A stretch of 64,000 nucleotides of DNA from assembly GCF_900000175.1 (NCBI RefSeq), contig NZ_CWGJ01000012.1, forward strand, positions 186,001 through 250,000, in the 5' to 3' direction. The stretch is from Estrella lausannensis (GTDB lineage: Bacteria; Chlamydiota; Chlamydiia; Chlamydiales; Criblamydiaceae). The notes under the pieces were generated by a model, which saw only the letters and a list, made by a program, of their open reading frames with translations, made no database searches and was not told the DNA's origin. A program made the position numbers and the translations under genes. Positions 54,836-63,691 of this stretch are shown one piece after another (the stretch's first letter is position 1; the number at the start of each line of letters is the position of its first letter).

Positions 54836-55645
54836 TTATCGCCCGATTGTCTGAGGAGTGATGGTCTTCAGCTTGGCCATAATCAATCGATGCACCAGGC
54901 TTCTTGGCAACAGACGGGACAGAAAAAGCAGCGCCCGGTATTTCCAGTCAAATACATCCAACGGCTTTCGGGACAAGATCTGCTTCCACATACGTGCGGC
55001 AGCGTAGCCGACTTCCATATCGAGAAATGAAGAAGTGTCTCCAGTAACCTCACCTCCTGAAGCTGTTTTTCTAAATCCCGTCTTCACAACTCCAGGACAA
55101 GAGCAGAGAACACGGATTCCAGCTTCTCTGACTTCGGCGTCAGCAGCAAGAGAAAAAGAGGTGCAGAAAGCTTTGGAGGCTGCATAAGTATTCATCCAGG
55201 GCATGGAAAAAAAGGAGGCTGTCGACGAGACATTGAGAATGACACCTTCAAGGCTATTTTGCTTAAGCGTATTCACTCCCTCCACTGTCAATTCGACCAC
55301 GGCTTTTACGAGAATGTCGATCATTGACAGCTGCTCTTTGGCCCCAAAAGCGTAAAGAGGCCCGTATAAGCCAAATCCGGCATTATTGACGATCAAGTCG
55401 GGCTTAAATTCACGGATTTTTAAAACTAACTGCCTTCGGTCCTCTTCGTTAAGAAGATCCAAAGTACAAACCGACACCGCAACGCTCTTGGAGAGCTCTC
55501 CCTGAATACGCTTCAGCTCTTCGCTATTTCGTCCTGTCAGAAGAAGTGGAATCTGCTTTGATGCCATGAGATAGGCAAGCTCACGGCCTATGCCGGAAGT
55601 CGCTCCTGTAATCAGGGCCAGACGGAAAGGCTCTCTCCGGCTCAT
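54836..55645 (-). CDS. Short-chain dehydrogenase/reductase
   Basis: 269 residues of the classical SDR fold: cofactor motif ITGATSGIGRELAYLM, LIVNNAGFGLYGPL, catalytic Ser in VSSTASFFSMPW and the YAASKAF (YxxxK) pair. The C-terminal tail is basic (KTITPQTIGR). It probably uses NADPH to reduce a small lipid or keto compound. It overlaps the PgpH gene by 4 bp (ATGA), so the two form an operon. Confidence 0.9.
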   Translation of the reverse strand: MSRREPFRLALITGATSGIGRELAYLMASKQIPLLLTGRNSEELKRIQGELSKSVAVSVCTLDLLNEEDRRQLVLKIREFKPDLIVNNAGFGLYGPLYAFGAKEQLSMIDILVKAVVELTVEGVNTLKQNSLEGVILNVSSTASFFSMPWMNTYAASKAFCTSFSLAADAEVREAGIRVLCSCPGVVKTGFRKTASGGEVTGDTSSFLDMEVGYAAARMWKQILSRKPLDVFDWKYRALLFLSRLLPRSLVHRLIMAKLKTITPQTIGR

Positions 55646-57834
55646 GCGTTGATATCCGGAATCGGTTTATCCTCCCGGACGGGATATTTGATACGGGTGT
55701 GGGTGAAAGCGCAGAGAGTCTTGACTAGGGTCTTCTTGACTTGCGCAAGCTCTTCAAACGTGATGAGACTCTCATCGAATTGTCCGTCATCGGCCTTGTC
55801 TTTGATAAGACGTGTGGCAAGCAGGTCCAAGTTCTTCTCATCCACAGTATCCAATGAGCGTGAGGCAGCTTCAATAGAATCGGAGAGCATAATGATAACC
55901 GATTCTTTGCTCCGTGGTTTGGGGCCAAAATAGCGAAATTGCCTCTCATCAACCTGTTTGGCATCTCCCGCCATTTTCTCGAGCTGCTTTTTGTAGAAAT
56001 AATAGACAAGCGTTGTGCCATGATGCTCTTTGATGATGTCGATGAACTGCTCGGGAAGACCTGCCTTCCTGCCCATGGCGACCCCTTCGCTCACGTGCGC
56101 GATAATGACCTGTGCTGACTCCAGCGGGGTCAACAGCTGATGGATGTTCATTCCCGGAAGCTGGTTTTCGGTAAAATATTGAGGGGTGACCATCTTCCCT
56201 ATATCATGGTAAAGGGTCGCTGCCCTGCAGAAAAGCCCGTTAGCCCCGATGGAAAGAGCTGCCGTTTCGGCCAAATTACCCACCACCACTGAGTGCTGGT
56301 AAGTGCCTGGTGCCTCTATGCTCAGCCTTCTAAGCAAGTCGTTGTTCGGATCCATATACTCCATCAGCGCCACGTCGGTCATAATCTTGAAGAGCGACTC
56401 AAAGAGTGGAAGCAGCCCGACGACCATAATTGCCGTCAACGTCATGAAGAAGGCTGCGCTGATGACATCGGCAGCCATGCTGAAGCTAAAGCCTCCCGTC
56501 TGATAGAAATTAACTGCGAAAGCAACGACAACGCAAGAGATGAATGCCTTAAAACAGACAGAGAAAATTTCCTTCCTCTGCTTTATAGACTGGGTGCACA
56601 GAATGGCGACGATTGCGGCGACGATATTCATCAGCATCAACCCCTGCCTGTCCACTGCGAGAGTCATCGTGAGGATGACAACCAAAAATCCACTGACATA
56701 GGTGGCGATGCCCGGATTTAGCAAACTACTGATCATAATCGCCGCAAAGGGGACGAAAATGGGATAGCGTATTACCTCAATCCACCGTGTCATGGACGAA
56801 AGCAGGAAATGCTCCGTCAGTTTTGAGAGGAAAAGAGTGAGCAGAACGATGCTGACAAGTAAAAACAGCTTCCGGTTGGAGGTCAGGATAGACCGATGGT
56901 TAAGTTTTAAGTAAACGACAGAGACAACAGTGAGTAGAAGCGTCATCAGAGCGCTTCCGGTGATGGTAAAAGGATGGAGCAGATTGTGCTTTTTCCTTAA
57001 GGAGTCCTTCATCGCGAGGAGCATGGCGATGTGACGGAGAGTGACCTTATCCCCCTGGTCGATAATTCTGTTTCCGGCGCTCACATGGGTTATCTTCTGC
57101 GGCACTGCATCCATGATCTTCTTACGAAGCCTTCTCTGATCCGGAATATCGTCTTCAAACACCCACTCTTTATCGCTTAACGAGTTGAGCGCAATGCTCA
57201 TCGCCAGCGGGTTGCCTCCCCCCTGAACTTCTTTGAGCAGTGATATCGCCCGCCAGATCTGTTTGGGGATCTTGATCTTTTCCTTCAGATCCTGGGGAGT
57301 GTATACAAGATACAAATCGGTGGAAAAGCCAGCAGCCTTCATGCTTTTCAAAGTCCTCGGATCAGTAAATCTGACCTGCTTGAGCACATATTCGAGGTTG
57401 TCGAGGCTTTTGGAAATCTCCTCAAATGGAACGCTTCCCATTTGATCCCGCCAGGTCTGGTCATGCGTCAGGAAGTCTTCAAACTCGGCTCTTCTCTTGT
57501 GAATTTCCTTTTCGGAAATCTGATATATTTTTCCAATATCCCTCACCGATTCTTGCTTTGAAATGATCGTTGCCTCTTCATCGGCAAAGTCAAAATCAAC
57601 CTGAGCGACAATGTAGCTAGGAGCTATTTCGTTCAGCTCCAAAAAGTCCACTTTAACGTCGCGAATATGGAGGAACAGAAAAAGCCCACCCATAAAGAGG
57701 GTGGTGATAAGCACCCTCAGGCCAAAGCTCTTATCAAAAAAACCTTGCTCTTTAGAAAACTTTAGCTCGGTGTGATAGGTCTGCGAAGGTTCCAGCTCCG
57801 ACATAGGATTCCTGGTTAGGATTGATGTTTCCAT
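55642..57834 (-). CDS. PgpH-type membrane HD-domain phosphodiesterase (cyclic di-AMP)
   Basis: 730 residues from the ATG at 57834; an ATG ten codons later (57804, with AGGA upstream) is an alternative. The order is one transmembrane helix (about 35-55), an extracytoplasmic 7TMR-HDED domain, seven transmembrane helices (about 290-480) and a C-terminal HD domain: GTYQHSVVVGNLAETAALSI, TLYHDIGKMVTPQYF, AQVIIAHVSEGVAMGRKAGL and IIKEHHGTTLVYYFYKK. This is the PgpH/YqfF architecture, which hydrolyses cyclic di-AMP. Chlamydia trachomatis is known to make cyclic di-AMP with DacA, so a degrading enzyme is expected. The SDR gene follows in the same transcript. Confidence 0.93.
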   Translation of the reverse strand: METSILTRNPMSELEPSQTYHTELKFSKEQGFFDKSFGLRVLITTLFMGGLFLFLHIRDVKVDFLELNEIAPSYIVAQVDFDFADEEATIISKQESVRDIGKIYQISEKEIHKRRAEFEDFLTHDQTWRDQMGSVPFEEISKSLDNLEYVLKQVRFTDPRTLKSMKAAGFSTDLYLVYTPQDLKEKIKIPKQIWRAISLLKEVQGGGNPLAMSIALNSLSDKEWVFEDDIPDQRRLRKKIMDAVPQKITHVSAGNRIIDQGDKVTLRHIAMLLAMKDSLRKKHNLLHPFTITGSALMTLLLTVVSVVYLKLNHRSILTSNRKLFLLVSIVLLTLFLSKLTEHFLLSSMTRWIEVIRYPIFVPFAAIMISSLLNPGIATYVSGFLVVILTMTLAVDRQGLMLMNIVAAIVAILCTQSIKQRKEIFSVCFKAFISCVVVAFAVNFYQTGGFSFSMAADVISAAFFMTLTAIMVVGLLPLFESLFKIMTDVALMEYMDPNNDLLRRLSIEAPGTYQHSVVVGNLAETAALSIGANGLFCRAATLYHDIGKMVTPQYFTENQLPGMNIHQLLTPLESAQVIIAHVSEGVAMGRKAGLPEQFIDIIKEHHGTTLVYYFYKKQLEKMAGDAKQVDERQFRYFGPKPRSKESVIIMLSDSIEAASRSLDTVDEKNLDLLATRLIKDKADDGQFDESLITFEELAQVKKTLVKTLCAFTHTRIKYPVREDKPIPDINA

Positions 57835-58198
57835 TCACCGGCAGCTGTCGACTAGCGGTGAAATAATCGGTAAAAGCCATCAATTATACCGAATCCACCA
57901 TCCTATCATATTTGATTTATAGTGGTAAAAGTTTATTAGGCTTACGAGACCGCCCCTTGCATATCATCCGCTATGAAAGCCAGGATTAAACCCAATTTCA
58001 GGGCGGCAGGCACAGAACGCTCTCCTGCCGATGCCGGTCTATTTAAAGAACGCGAAAAAGCCCTTGGTAAGGCAAAACTATGACTGAGACAAACTCGCAT
58101 GGGAATGAACGTTGCGCAATTAACTCACGAGAAGATATAAAGAAGGGGTTCTGTCCTTCCCCCATCAGGGTGGACAGCCATTTTAATCAGGTCGGACC
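57835..58198. other. Intergenic region between PgpH and galE genes
   Basis: Contains both divergent promoters. From about 57884 there is a decayed B or A end (TATACCGAATCCACCATCCT ... CTTACGAGACCGCCC). A 36-codon frame (57973-58083) has no ribosome site or family. Nothing else is recognisable. Confidence 0.35.
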
Positions 58199-59176
58199 AT
58201 GGCAGTTCTAATCACCGGAGGAGCCGGTTTTATCGGTTCTTACGTCAACCGGTTATTAACAAAAAACGGATATTATTGTGTCGTCTTAGACGATCTCTCC
58301 CACGGTGATCCCCGCTCCGTGATCGACTCTCCCTTCTTTAAGGGAGACATCAGCGATAAAGAGTTGATTGCCAAAATCGTTACAAAATTCAATATTCAAT
58401 CTGCTATGCATTTCGCTGCTCACATCAATGTGAGGGAATCTGTCGATAATCCGTCTAAATATTACGCCAATAACGTCTGCAAAACACTGGCGCTTTTGAC
58501 TCACCTCAAAGATCTCTCCGTCAAAAAAATTGTTTTTTCTTCCAGCGCGGCCGTTTATGGCATTCCTCAAGAGGAGCGCATCACCGAATCCCATCCCCTC
58601 GCGCCGATTAATCCTTATGGAGAATCCAAACTCATCTGTGAGAAAATCCTAAAAGATTTTTCCAAGGCATACGATTTCAGATACATCAGCCTACGTTATT
58701 TCAATGCTGCCGGAGGTGATCCTGAAGGGGTGATCAAAATTCATATGCGCGATCAGTCCAACTTAATTCCAAGAGCTCTCTCTGCTCTCCTGGACGGCAA
58801 CGGAGAGATTCCGGTGTTCGGAACCGACTGGCCGACAAAGGACGGCTCGGGAGTGCGTGACTACATCCACATTCACGACCTCGCCTCGGCCCATATGCTG
58901 GCGCTTGCAAAGCTGCAAGAAGGTTGTCCATCGGCGATCTACAATCTGGGAAACGGTTCGGGCTATAGCGTACTGGAAGTGCTCTCTTCGGTAGAGAAGA
59001 TCACCGGCAAGACGTTAAACCGCAAGTTCCTTGAAAGAAGAGAGGGAGATCCCCCTGTTCTTGTGGCCGACGCGACAAAAGCTAAACGAGAGCTTCAATG
59101 GGCTCCCGTCTACTTGTCGATTGACAAAATGGTGCAAGACGCGTGGTCTGCTCTTTCTTTTGAAGCGTCCTTTTAG
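58199..59176 (+). CDS. galE: UDP-glucose 4-epimerase
   Basis: 325 residues. NAD-binding motif VLITGGAGFIGSYV, then VVLDDLSHGDPRS, MHFAAHINVRESVDNP, SSSAAVYGIP, the YGESK catalytic pair, RYFNAAGGDPEG and GSGVRDYIHIHDLA are the usual extended-SDR epimerase features. It interconverts UDP-glucose and UDP-galactose (or the GlcNAc/GalNAc forms) for surface polysaccharide synthesis. It overlaps the convergent gene by 4 bp. Confidence 0.95.
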   Translation: MAVLITGGAGFIGSYVNRLLTKNGYYCVVLDDLSHGDPRSVIDSPFFKGDISDKELIAKIVTKFNIQSAMHFAAHINVRESVDNPSKYYANNVCKTLALLTHLKDLSVKKIVFSSSAAVYGIPQEERITESHPLAPINPYGESKLICEKILKDFSKAYDFRYISLRYFNAAGGDPEGVIKIHMRDQSNLIPRALSALLDGNGEIPVFGTDWPTKDGSGVRDYIHIHDLASAHMLALAKLQEGCPSAIYNLGNGSGYSVLEVLSSVEKITGKTLNRKFLERREGDPPVLVADATKAKRELQWAPVYLSIDKMVQDAWSALSFEASF

Positions 59177-60375
59177 ACTAGCTTTAAGTCAAGGAGCCTC
59201 GTCAATCCAGCGTCAGGATGCATGTAGACGTCATCTCTAACCACCTGATATTTAAATCCCTGCCTTGTAATCCAATAGGCAACTTCCGTCAAGGAATCAC
59301 GACCCGATCTGTAGTGCCCGCTAAGATTTTCAAATCGGTACACACCCCCGTCCTGAAGTGACATTATGCCCGCTGCCCTGACTGCTGCTCCCTGGGCAAG
59401 AGAAGAGTGCTGCGTACGGCCTCGCTTACCACTCCGGTGCTTGGTCGCTATCATTAACCTTCCCTTTGCATCCACGACAAAAATATGCTTGGCTTTAACA
59501 TTTAGCGGCTCTTGCTGCTCCCCTCTTGTAATCTGCTGGTTGAAAATGTGAGCCATTTTATTTTGCACTAAGAACTTTTCAGGAAGATATTGAGTCGTGT
59601 CCTCAGTAATTTTCAGTCGTTTTGCGATTTCTTGCCGGTTCACAAACGTCTCAAAGGTCAGATTGAGATCAGAACCCCGCGCTTTCAAAAACTGTTTATG
59701 AACCTTTAGCACCGTGTCGGTAGGATAAAAATGAACATCTTTTCCTTGAAATCTGATTTTTGGTGCTTCAATTTCCTGATAGTCGGCGGCAAGTGGCACG
59801 AGATAGGGCTCCTCACCCGGTGTCAAAGGGAAATGAGGCTGCTTCATTTCCTCTTCGATGCTTACCGGCTCCTCCTCTTCCCCGAGCTCTTCGAGCATGA
59901 TGGTAGAAAAGGGGCGCTCTCTCCCGACAAACGGAAGCCGCTGATCGTCATTGACCCCGATAATTTTGCGGCCCATCTCGTCTGGCGACGAGCTGAGCTT
60001 CCCTCGTTTCGGAGCCTCTAAGCCCCGGGCAACGCCTCCTGTTGAAACTTCTTCGAATTGTCCCTCTCCTTTCCATTCTGGCTGCTGCTCTGTCAGAGGC
60101 TTGAAGAAAACAGACACCTCTTCGCTCTGCTGAAATAAAGCATCGCGCGGAACCGTCATCTCCCGCCCCACCAACCCGGCAGGAAGAACCGGATCCTGTG
60201 ATTGCAAGTGCAGATTTTGCGGGTAGCTGGGCAAAAAACCAGGGATAGCGGCGGTTACCGAATGCATCTTTTCAAGATAGGTACTTTTTAAAACGGATTC
60301 TCTCAAGGGCACAATAGGCGGTGGATACAGTCCGGCATTACTGCTAAAATCAACAACTCGATTTAAACTAAACAT
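59173..60375 (-). CDS. Protein with C-terminal plant IQM-like domain (candidate effector)
   Basis: 400 residues, no signal or transmembrane segment. Residues 1 to about 270 are hydrophilic and Pro/Glu-rich with no known family. The C-terminal 110 residues read KAKHIFVVDAKGRLMIA ... GRTQHSSLAQGAAVRAAG ... YRFENLSGHYRSG, the pattern of the conserved domain in plant IQM calmodulin-binding proteins (KYIFV...G...HSSFLAGG...AAG...SGHY). A second, better-conserved copy lies in the divergent broken gene next to it. Domains of this type are mostly eukaryotic, so transfer from a host and action inside the host are plausible. I identify it from memory of the motif, not from a search. Confidence 0.6.
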   Translation of the reverse strand: MFSLNRVVDFSSNAGLYPPPIVPLRESVLKSTYLEKMHSVTAAIPGFLPSYPQNLHLQSQDPVLPAGLVGREMTVPRDALFQQSEEVSVFFKPLTEQQPEWKGEGQFEEVSTGGVARGLEAPKRGKLSSSPDEMGRKIIGVNDDQRLPFVGRERPFSTIMLEELGEEEEPVSIEEEMKQPHFPLTPGEEPYLVPLAADYQEIEAPKIRFQGKDVHFYPTDTVLKVHKQFLKARGSDLNLTFETFVNRQEIAKRLKITEDTTQYLPEKFLVQNKMAHIFNQQITRGEQQEPLNVKAKHIFVVDAKGRLMIATKHRSGKRGRTQHSSLAQGAAVRAAGIMSLQDGGVYRFENLSGHYRSGRDSLTEVAYWITRQGFKYQVVRDDVYMHPDAGLTRLLDLKLV

Positions 60376-60483
60376 CTACAAAACCCACTAAAGTTATTTA
60401 CTATTAATCATTAAACACCTATTGATTATAAAATGATTTATTTAAATACAGTTAAATAAATCATTAAGAAATGATTAAGCACT

Positions 60484-61307
60484 ATGACACCCCTTTCATC
60501 TCTTCATACCCATGAAAGGTGCGAGGCAGACGCTCCGCCCACGAAAAGTGCGAAAATTGACTACTCCGACTCGATTGAATTTAACCCTGAACCAGAATCG
60601 CAGACTGGTAACGACAGAGAACGGCTAGCGGAGTCACGGACAGTGCCTCCCCCCCCCTCTGCAGCGGAATCGGCAGTGAATGCTACACGTCCAGGCACCC
60701 GGCTTGCAGCCAAGAGCTGATTCCTATCGAAATCACCAGCAGACTTTTCACCCATACCCCCCTTCTCAAGAAAAAAATGGAGGAAAGAAGCTAGCGCTCC
60801 CACACCTTCATTGGGGAACTCGTCCTGCAGGGAAAAGGGGATATAAAGAGAAAAATGTTCTTATTCCACCGCCGAAGAGCTTAAAACGGCAAAGGGCCCA
60901 TTTTAAATCAGGGCAGAATTTTGAGGGGCTGGAACGGGACGTCGGGCAAACCATTAAAACCCACACGCTATATTTTTGTTTTGTCCCATTCAAACAACTT
61001 TCTAATGGTGCAAAAGTTTACCACACCCGTAGGACGGATTCAACACCCTTCCCTTTCCGGAGGGCGACCTGTAAAATGCGCTGGCTGGCTCACGTTCGAT
61101 GAGCTAGGGGAGCTCAAAGAGATATCCAATTTCACCGGCCACTACTGGATCCAAAGAGAGGCGGTCAACAACCTGCTCCGATTCCTTCAGAACAACGAGG
61201 TTAATCTCTCCAAGGTGGAAATCGTTTTCTCTGAGAGCGGAAAGGCAAAGAACTTCAAACGCTACACTTTGGATGAGTGGCTGAACAATGATTGCTTGAC
61301 GCAGTGA
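60484..61307 (+). pseudogene. Broken second IQM-like gene (several frameshifts, C9 tract)
   Basis: A divergent relative of the gene at 59173. The first frame (60484-60720, 78 codons from MTPLSSLHTHERCEADAPPT) contains a run of nine C at 60649-60657 within a Pro-coding stretch and stops soon after. The end of the gene is in another frame (open 60885-61307): NQGRILRG matches NQQITRG of the neighbour, and RYIFVLSHSNNFLMV, then GRIQHPSLSGGRPVKCAGW, then EISNFTGHYWIQREAVNNLL and VNLSKVEIVF follow the IQM domain closely. The middle is split over more than one frame, with stop codons in each. At least two or three shifts are needed, so it is probably a pseudogene; the homopolymer and an A7 run (60771-60777) make phase variation or assembly error alternatives. 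Confidence 0.55.
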
Positions 61308-61440
61308 AGAGGATCGACCAAAAGTGTGCCAAACCAAAATTTTCAAGTCACTTTGGGCATAGGCGGTTTTTGCCTTTAACGATTTGGTGCGGGCGGGTAA
61401 AATAGCTGCATTACAGAGTTTAAGAAACGGCGTCCAAGCT

Positions 61441-63105
61441 ATGAGCGAATACCAAGTCATCTCCAGAAAATACCGGCCGCAAAAGTTTGCTGATGTCATC
61501 GGGCAAGATCCGATAGTCACGACTTTGAAAAATGCAATCCGACAAAACCGGATTGCCCATGCGTACCTGTTCTCAGGATCCCGGGGCACCGGTAAAACTA
61601 CTCTCGCACGCCTTTTTGCCAAAGCCCTCAACTGTCCGAACTTAAGCCCTGATCAGGAGCCTTGCGGAGTTTGTCAAACATGCCGGGAGATCGCATTGGG
61701 AACTTCTCTGGACGTCATGGAGATCGACGGAGCTTCTAACCGGGGCATCGACGATATCCGCAAAATCAACGAGAACGTCGGCTATGCGACGGCGGCGGCA
61801 CGCTACAAGATTTACATCATCGACGAAGTCCACATGCTGACCAAGGAGGCCTTCAACGCCCTCCTCAAGACGCTCGAAGAGCCGCCACCCAAAGTCAAAT
61901 TCTTCTTTGCCACAACAGAGCCTCATAAGGTTCTCCCCACGATCATCAGCCGCTGCCAGCGCTTCAGCCTTCAGAGGTTCTCTTCGCAAAAAATTAAGGA
62001 GAAACTGGTCTCCATCTCAAAAGATCTTCAGATCCAGATCGATGACGATGCTCTCGATATCATTGCTAAAAGGTCGGAGGGCGGATTGCGCGACGCGGAA
62101 TCGCTGCTCGATCAGATTATTTCTTTCCACGAAGGGTCGATCGACCGCAAAGCGGTTGCTGACGTGCTTGGCATTATGCCGAAAGATGTTCTTTTCGATC
62201 TGGACAGAGCCGGAAAAGAGGGGCGCTTTGTCAAAGCGTATGAGATTGTCCACACTCTCTTCTCAGAAGGAAAAGATCTACAGCACTTCGTCGAAATGCT
62301 GACAGAGCACTACAGAAACCTGCTTTTACTCAAACTGTCGCCTGAAACCCCAGGACTGCTGGAGATCGAGGCTTCGATGGAAAAAAACTACCTCGAAGCA
62401 ACAGCCCTCTACTCCAAAGAGCAGCTGCTCGACATCCTCGACTACCTGTTCAAGCACCAGCAGATGGCCAGGGAAGCTCCCTCTCTTAAAGTAGCCTTGG
62501 AAGCGCTACTGATCCGGATCATGAGGACGCATAAGTCCTTACCGATCGAGACCTTAGTCAAAAGGCTGATCGAGCTGGAAGAGAGTGTCAAATCCAGAGC
62601 AATCCCCGAAACTCAAAAACCGGAGGAACTGCGACCCCTTCCTGAGGCACAAACTCCCGCCAACTCCCCAAAGGATTCGGAAGCACCGGTAGCCCCCACC
62701 ACACAAACTTCGTCATTCAAAGACGAAATGAGTGCCCCCCTTAAAACGGTCTCGCGCGAGCAAAATAGGGCCAATGTAGCCGAAACAGAGCCGCCAAAAG
62801 AGAGGCCGGAGCCGCAAGAGTGCGCTGCGCCCCCTCCTCCTCCCTTGCCCGAGCAGGAGCTGCAAGAGACACCGAAGGAAAGGGAGCAGCAAATAACAGA
62901 GCCTACCCGGGCCTACGAAGTCGACATGATCGCCAGCTTGGATGAGAAGGCTATGCCGGAGGCGCTAAACGAAGGCGTAAAAGGTATGACGGGGCCTGCC
63001 AGCTCTGACAGAATGCCGGTATCGGCCAAAGATGCCAACCATCTAGACACACTTCTTCAGTTTGCTTCCGTGGAGCTCGAAGGCCGCCTTAAAAGAACGC
63101 ACTAA
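61441..63105 (+). CDS. dnaX: DNA polymerase III gamma/tau subunit
   Basis: 554 residues from the ATG at 61441, where the family starts (MSEYQVISRKYRPQKFADVI); the frame is open 19 codons upstream. Walker A is FSGSRGTGKTTLARLFAKAL, a four-Cys zinc module follows (NCPNLSPDQEPCGVCQTC), then YIIDEVHMLTKEAFNALLKT and the sensor/SRC region TIISRCQRFSLQRF. Residues after about 400 are Pro/Glu-rich and variable. It is the clamp-loader core of the replicative polymerase. An A element starts at its stop codon and ybaB follows. Confidence 0.96.
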   Translation: MSEYQVISRKYRPQKFADVIGQDPIVTTLKNAIRQNRIAHAYLFSGSRGTGKTTLARLFAKALNCPNLSPDQEPCGVCQTCREIALGTSLDVMEIDGASNRGIDDIRKINENVGYATAAARYKIYIIDEVHMLTKEAFNALLKTLEEPPPKVKFFFATTEPHKVLPTIISRCQRFSLQRFSSQKIKEKLVSISKDLQIQIDDDALDIIAKRSEGGLRDAESLLDQIISFHEGSIDRKAVADVLGIMPKDVLFDLDRAGKEGRFVKAYEIVHTLFSEGKDLQHFVEMLTEHYRNLLLLKLSPETPGLLEIEASMEKNYLEATALYSKEQLLDILDYLFKHQQMAREAPSLKVALEALLIRIMRTHKSLPIETLVKRLIELEESVKSRAIPETQKPEELRPLPEAQTPANSPKDSEAPVAPTTQTSSFKDEMSAPLKTVSREQNRANVAETEPPKERPEPQECAAPPPPPLPEQELQETPKEREQQITEPTRAYEVDMIASLDEKAMPEALNEGVKGMTGPASSDRMPVSAKDANHLDTLLQFASVELEGRLKRTH

Positions 63106-63265
63106 GAGACCGCCCGCAAACTGGGATCGTATGATTTGTTTGCTCCATAGGGTTATATGGTTCGAAAAAAATTTCAGCATATCAATCCAATAGGATGATT
63201 TTTTTCGAAACTCATAACTCTGTGGAGCTGCAAAGGATAATGATTTGATTTTGTGGGCAGTCTCT
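63105..63265. repeat. Family-A palindromic element between dnaX and ybaB
   Basis: Begins with the last base of the dnaX stop codon. Left end AGAGACCGCCCGCAAACTGG, right end TTTTGTGGGCAGTCTCT; the core TTCGAAAAAAATTTCAGCAT pairs with ATGATTTTTTTCGAA. It separates two genes that are usually only a few bases apart. Confidence 0.8.
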
Positions 63266-63298
63266 AACATAATTCAAACAGACAACTAAGAGAGTTTT

Positions 63299-63619
63299 AT
63301 GGGTACAGGATTTGCCAAAAGAAAAAAACAAGCCAAGATGATGCAGGAGCAATTCAAGCTCATGCAAGAAAAAATGAAAGATATCGAAGTAACAGGCCAA
63401 GCCGCCAACGGACTTGTCAGCATCACCATGAACGGTGACGGAGATGTCACAAAAGTAAGAATCAAGCCCGAGTGCGTCGATAAAGAGGACGTTGAAGGCC
63501 TTGAGGATCTAATCCGCGTCGCTTTCCATGATGCCAAAGAGAAAGTGAAAAAAGAGTCCAGCCAAGGTATGCCCTCGCTTCCGGAAGGAATGGAAGGAAT
63601 GCCCGGATTTGGCTTCTAA
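63299..63619 (+). CDS. ybaB: YbaB/EbfC family nucleoid-associated protein
   Basis: 106 residues. KKQAKMMQEQFKLMQEKMKD is the typical N-terminal helix, followed by VTGQAANGLVSITMNGDGDV and TKVRIKPECVDKEDVEGLED followed by LIRVAFHDAKEKV, and a Met/Gly/Pro-rich tail. YbaB dimers bind DNA and are almost always encoded next to dnaX, as here. Confidence 0.96.
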   Translation: MGTGFAKRKKQAKMMQEQFKLMQEKMKDIEVTGQAANGLVSITMNGDGDVTKVRIKPECVDKEDVEGLEDLIRVAFHDAKEKVKKESSQGMPSLPEGMEGMPGFGF

Positions 63620-63651
63620 GGGGAAATGACGAGGCTAAATTGTTATGAAAC

Positions 63652-63673
63652 GGCTCCCCTCCCTTGGGGAGCC
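63652..63673. terminator. Bidirectional hairpin between ybaB and ptsI
   Basis: GGCTCCCC pairs perfectly with GGGGAGCC around a 6-base loop (TCCCTT). It lies between the convergent stops of ybaB and ptsI. The flanks hold only GTTT on the ptsI side, so it is a compact terminator of moderate quality. Confidence 0.6.
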
Positions 63674-63691
63674 CAGTACACCGAACGCATC

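Noticed and set aside
57973-58083. 36-codon basic frame upstream of galE
   Set aside because: No ribosome binding site and no neighbour or family support; too short to defend.
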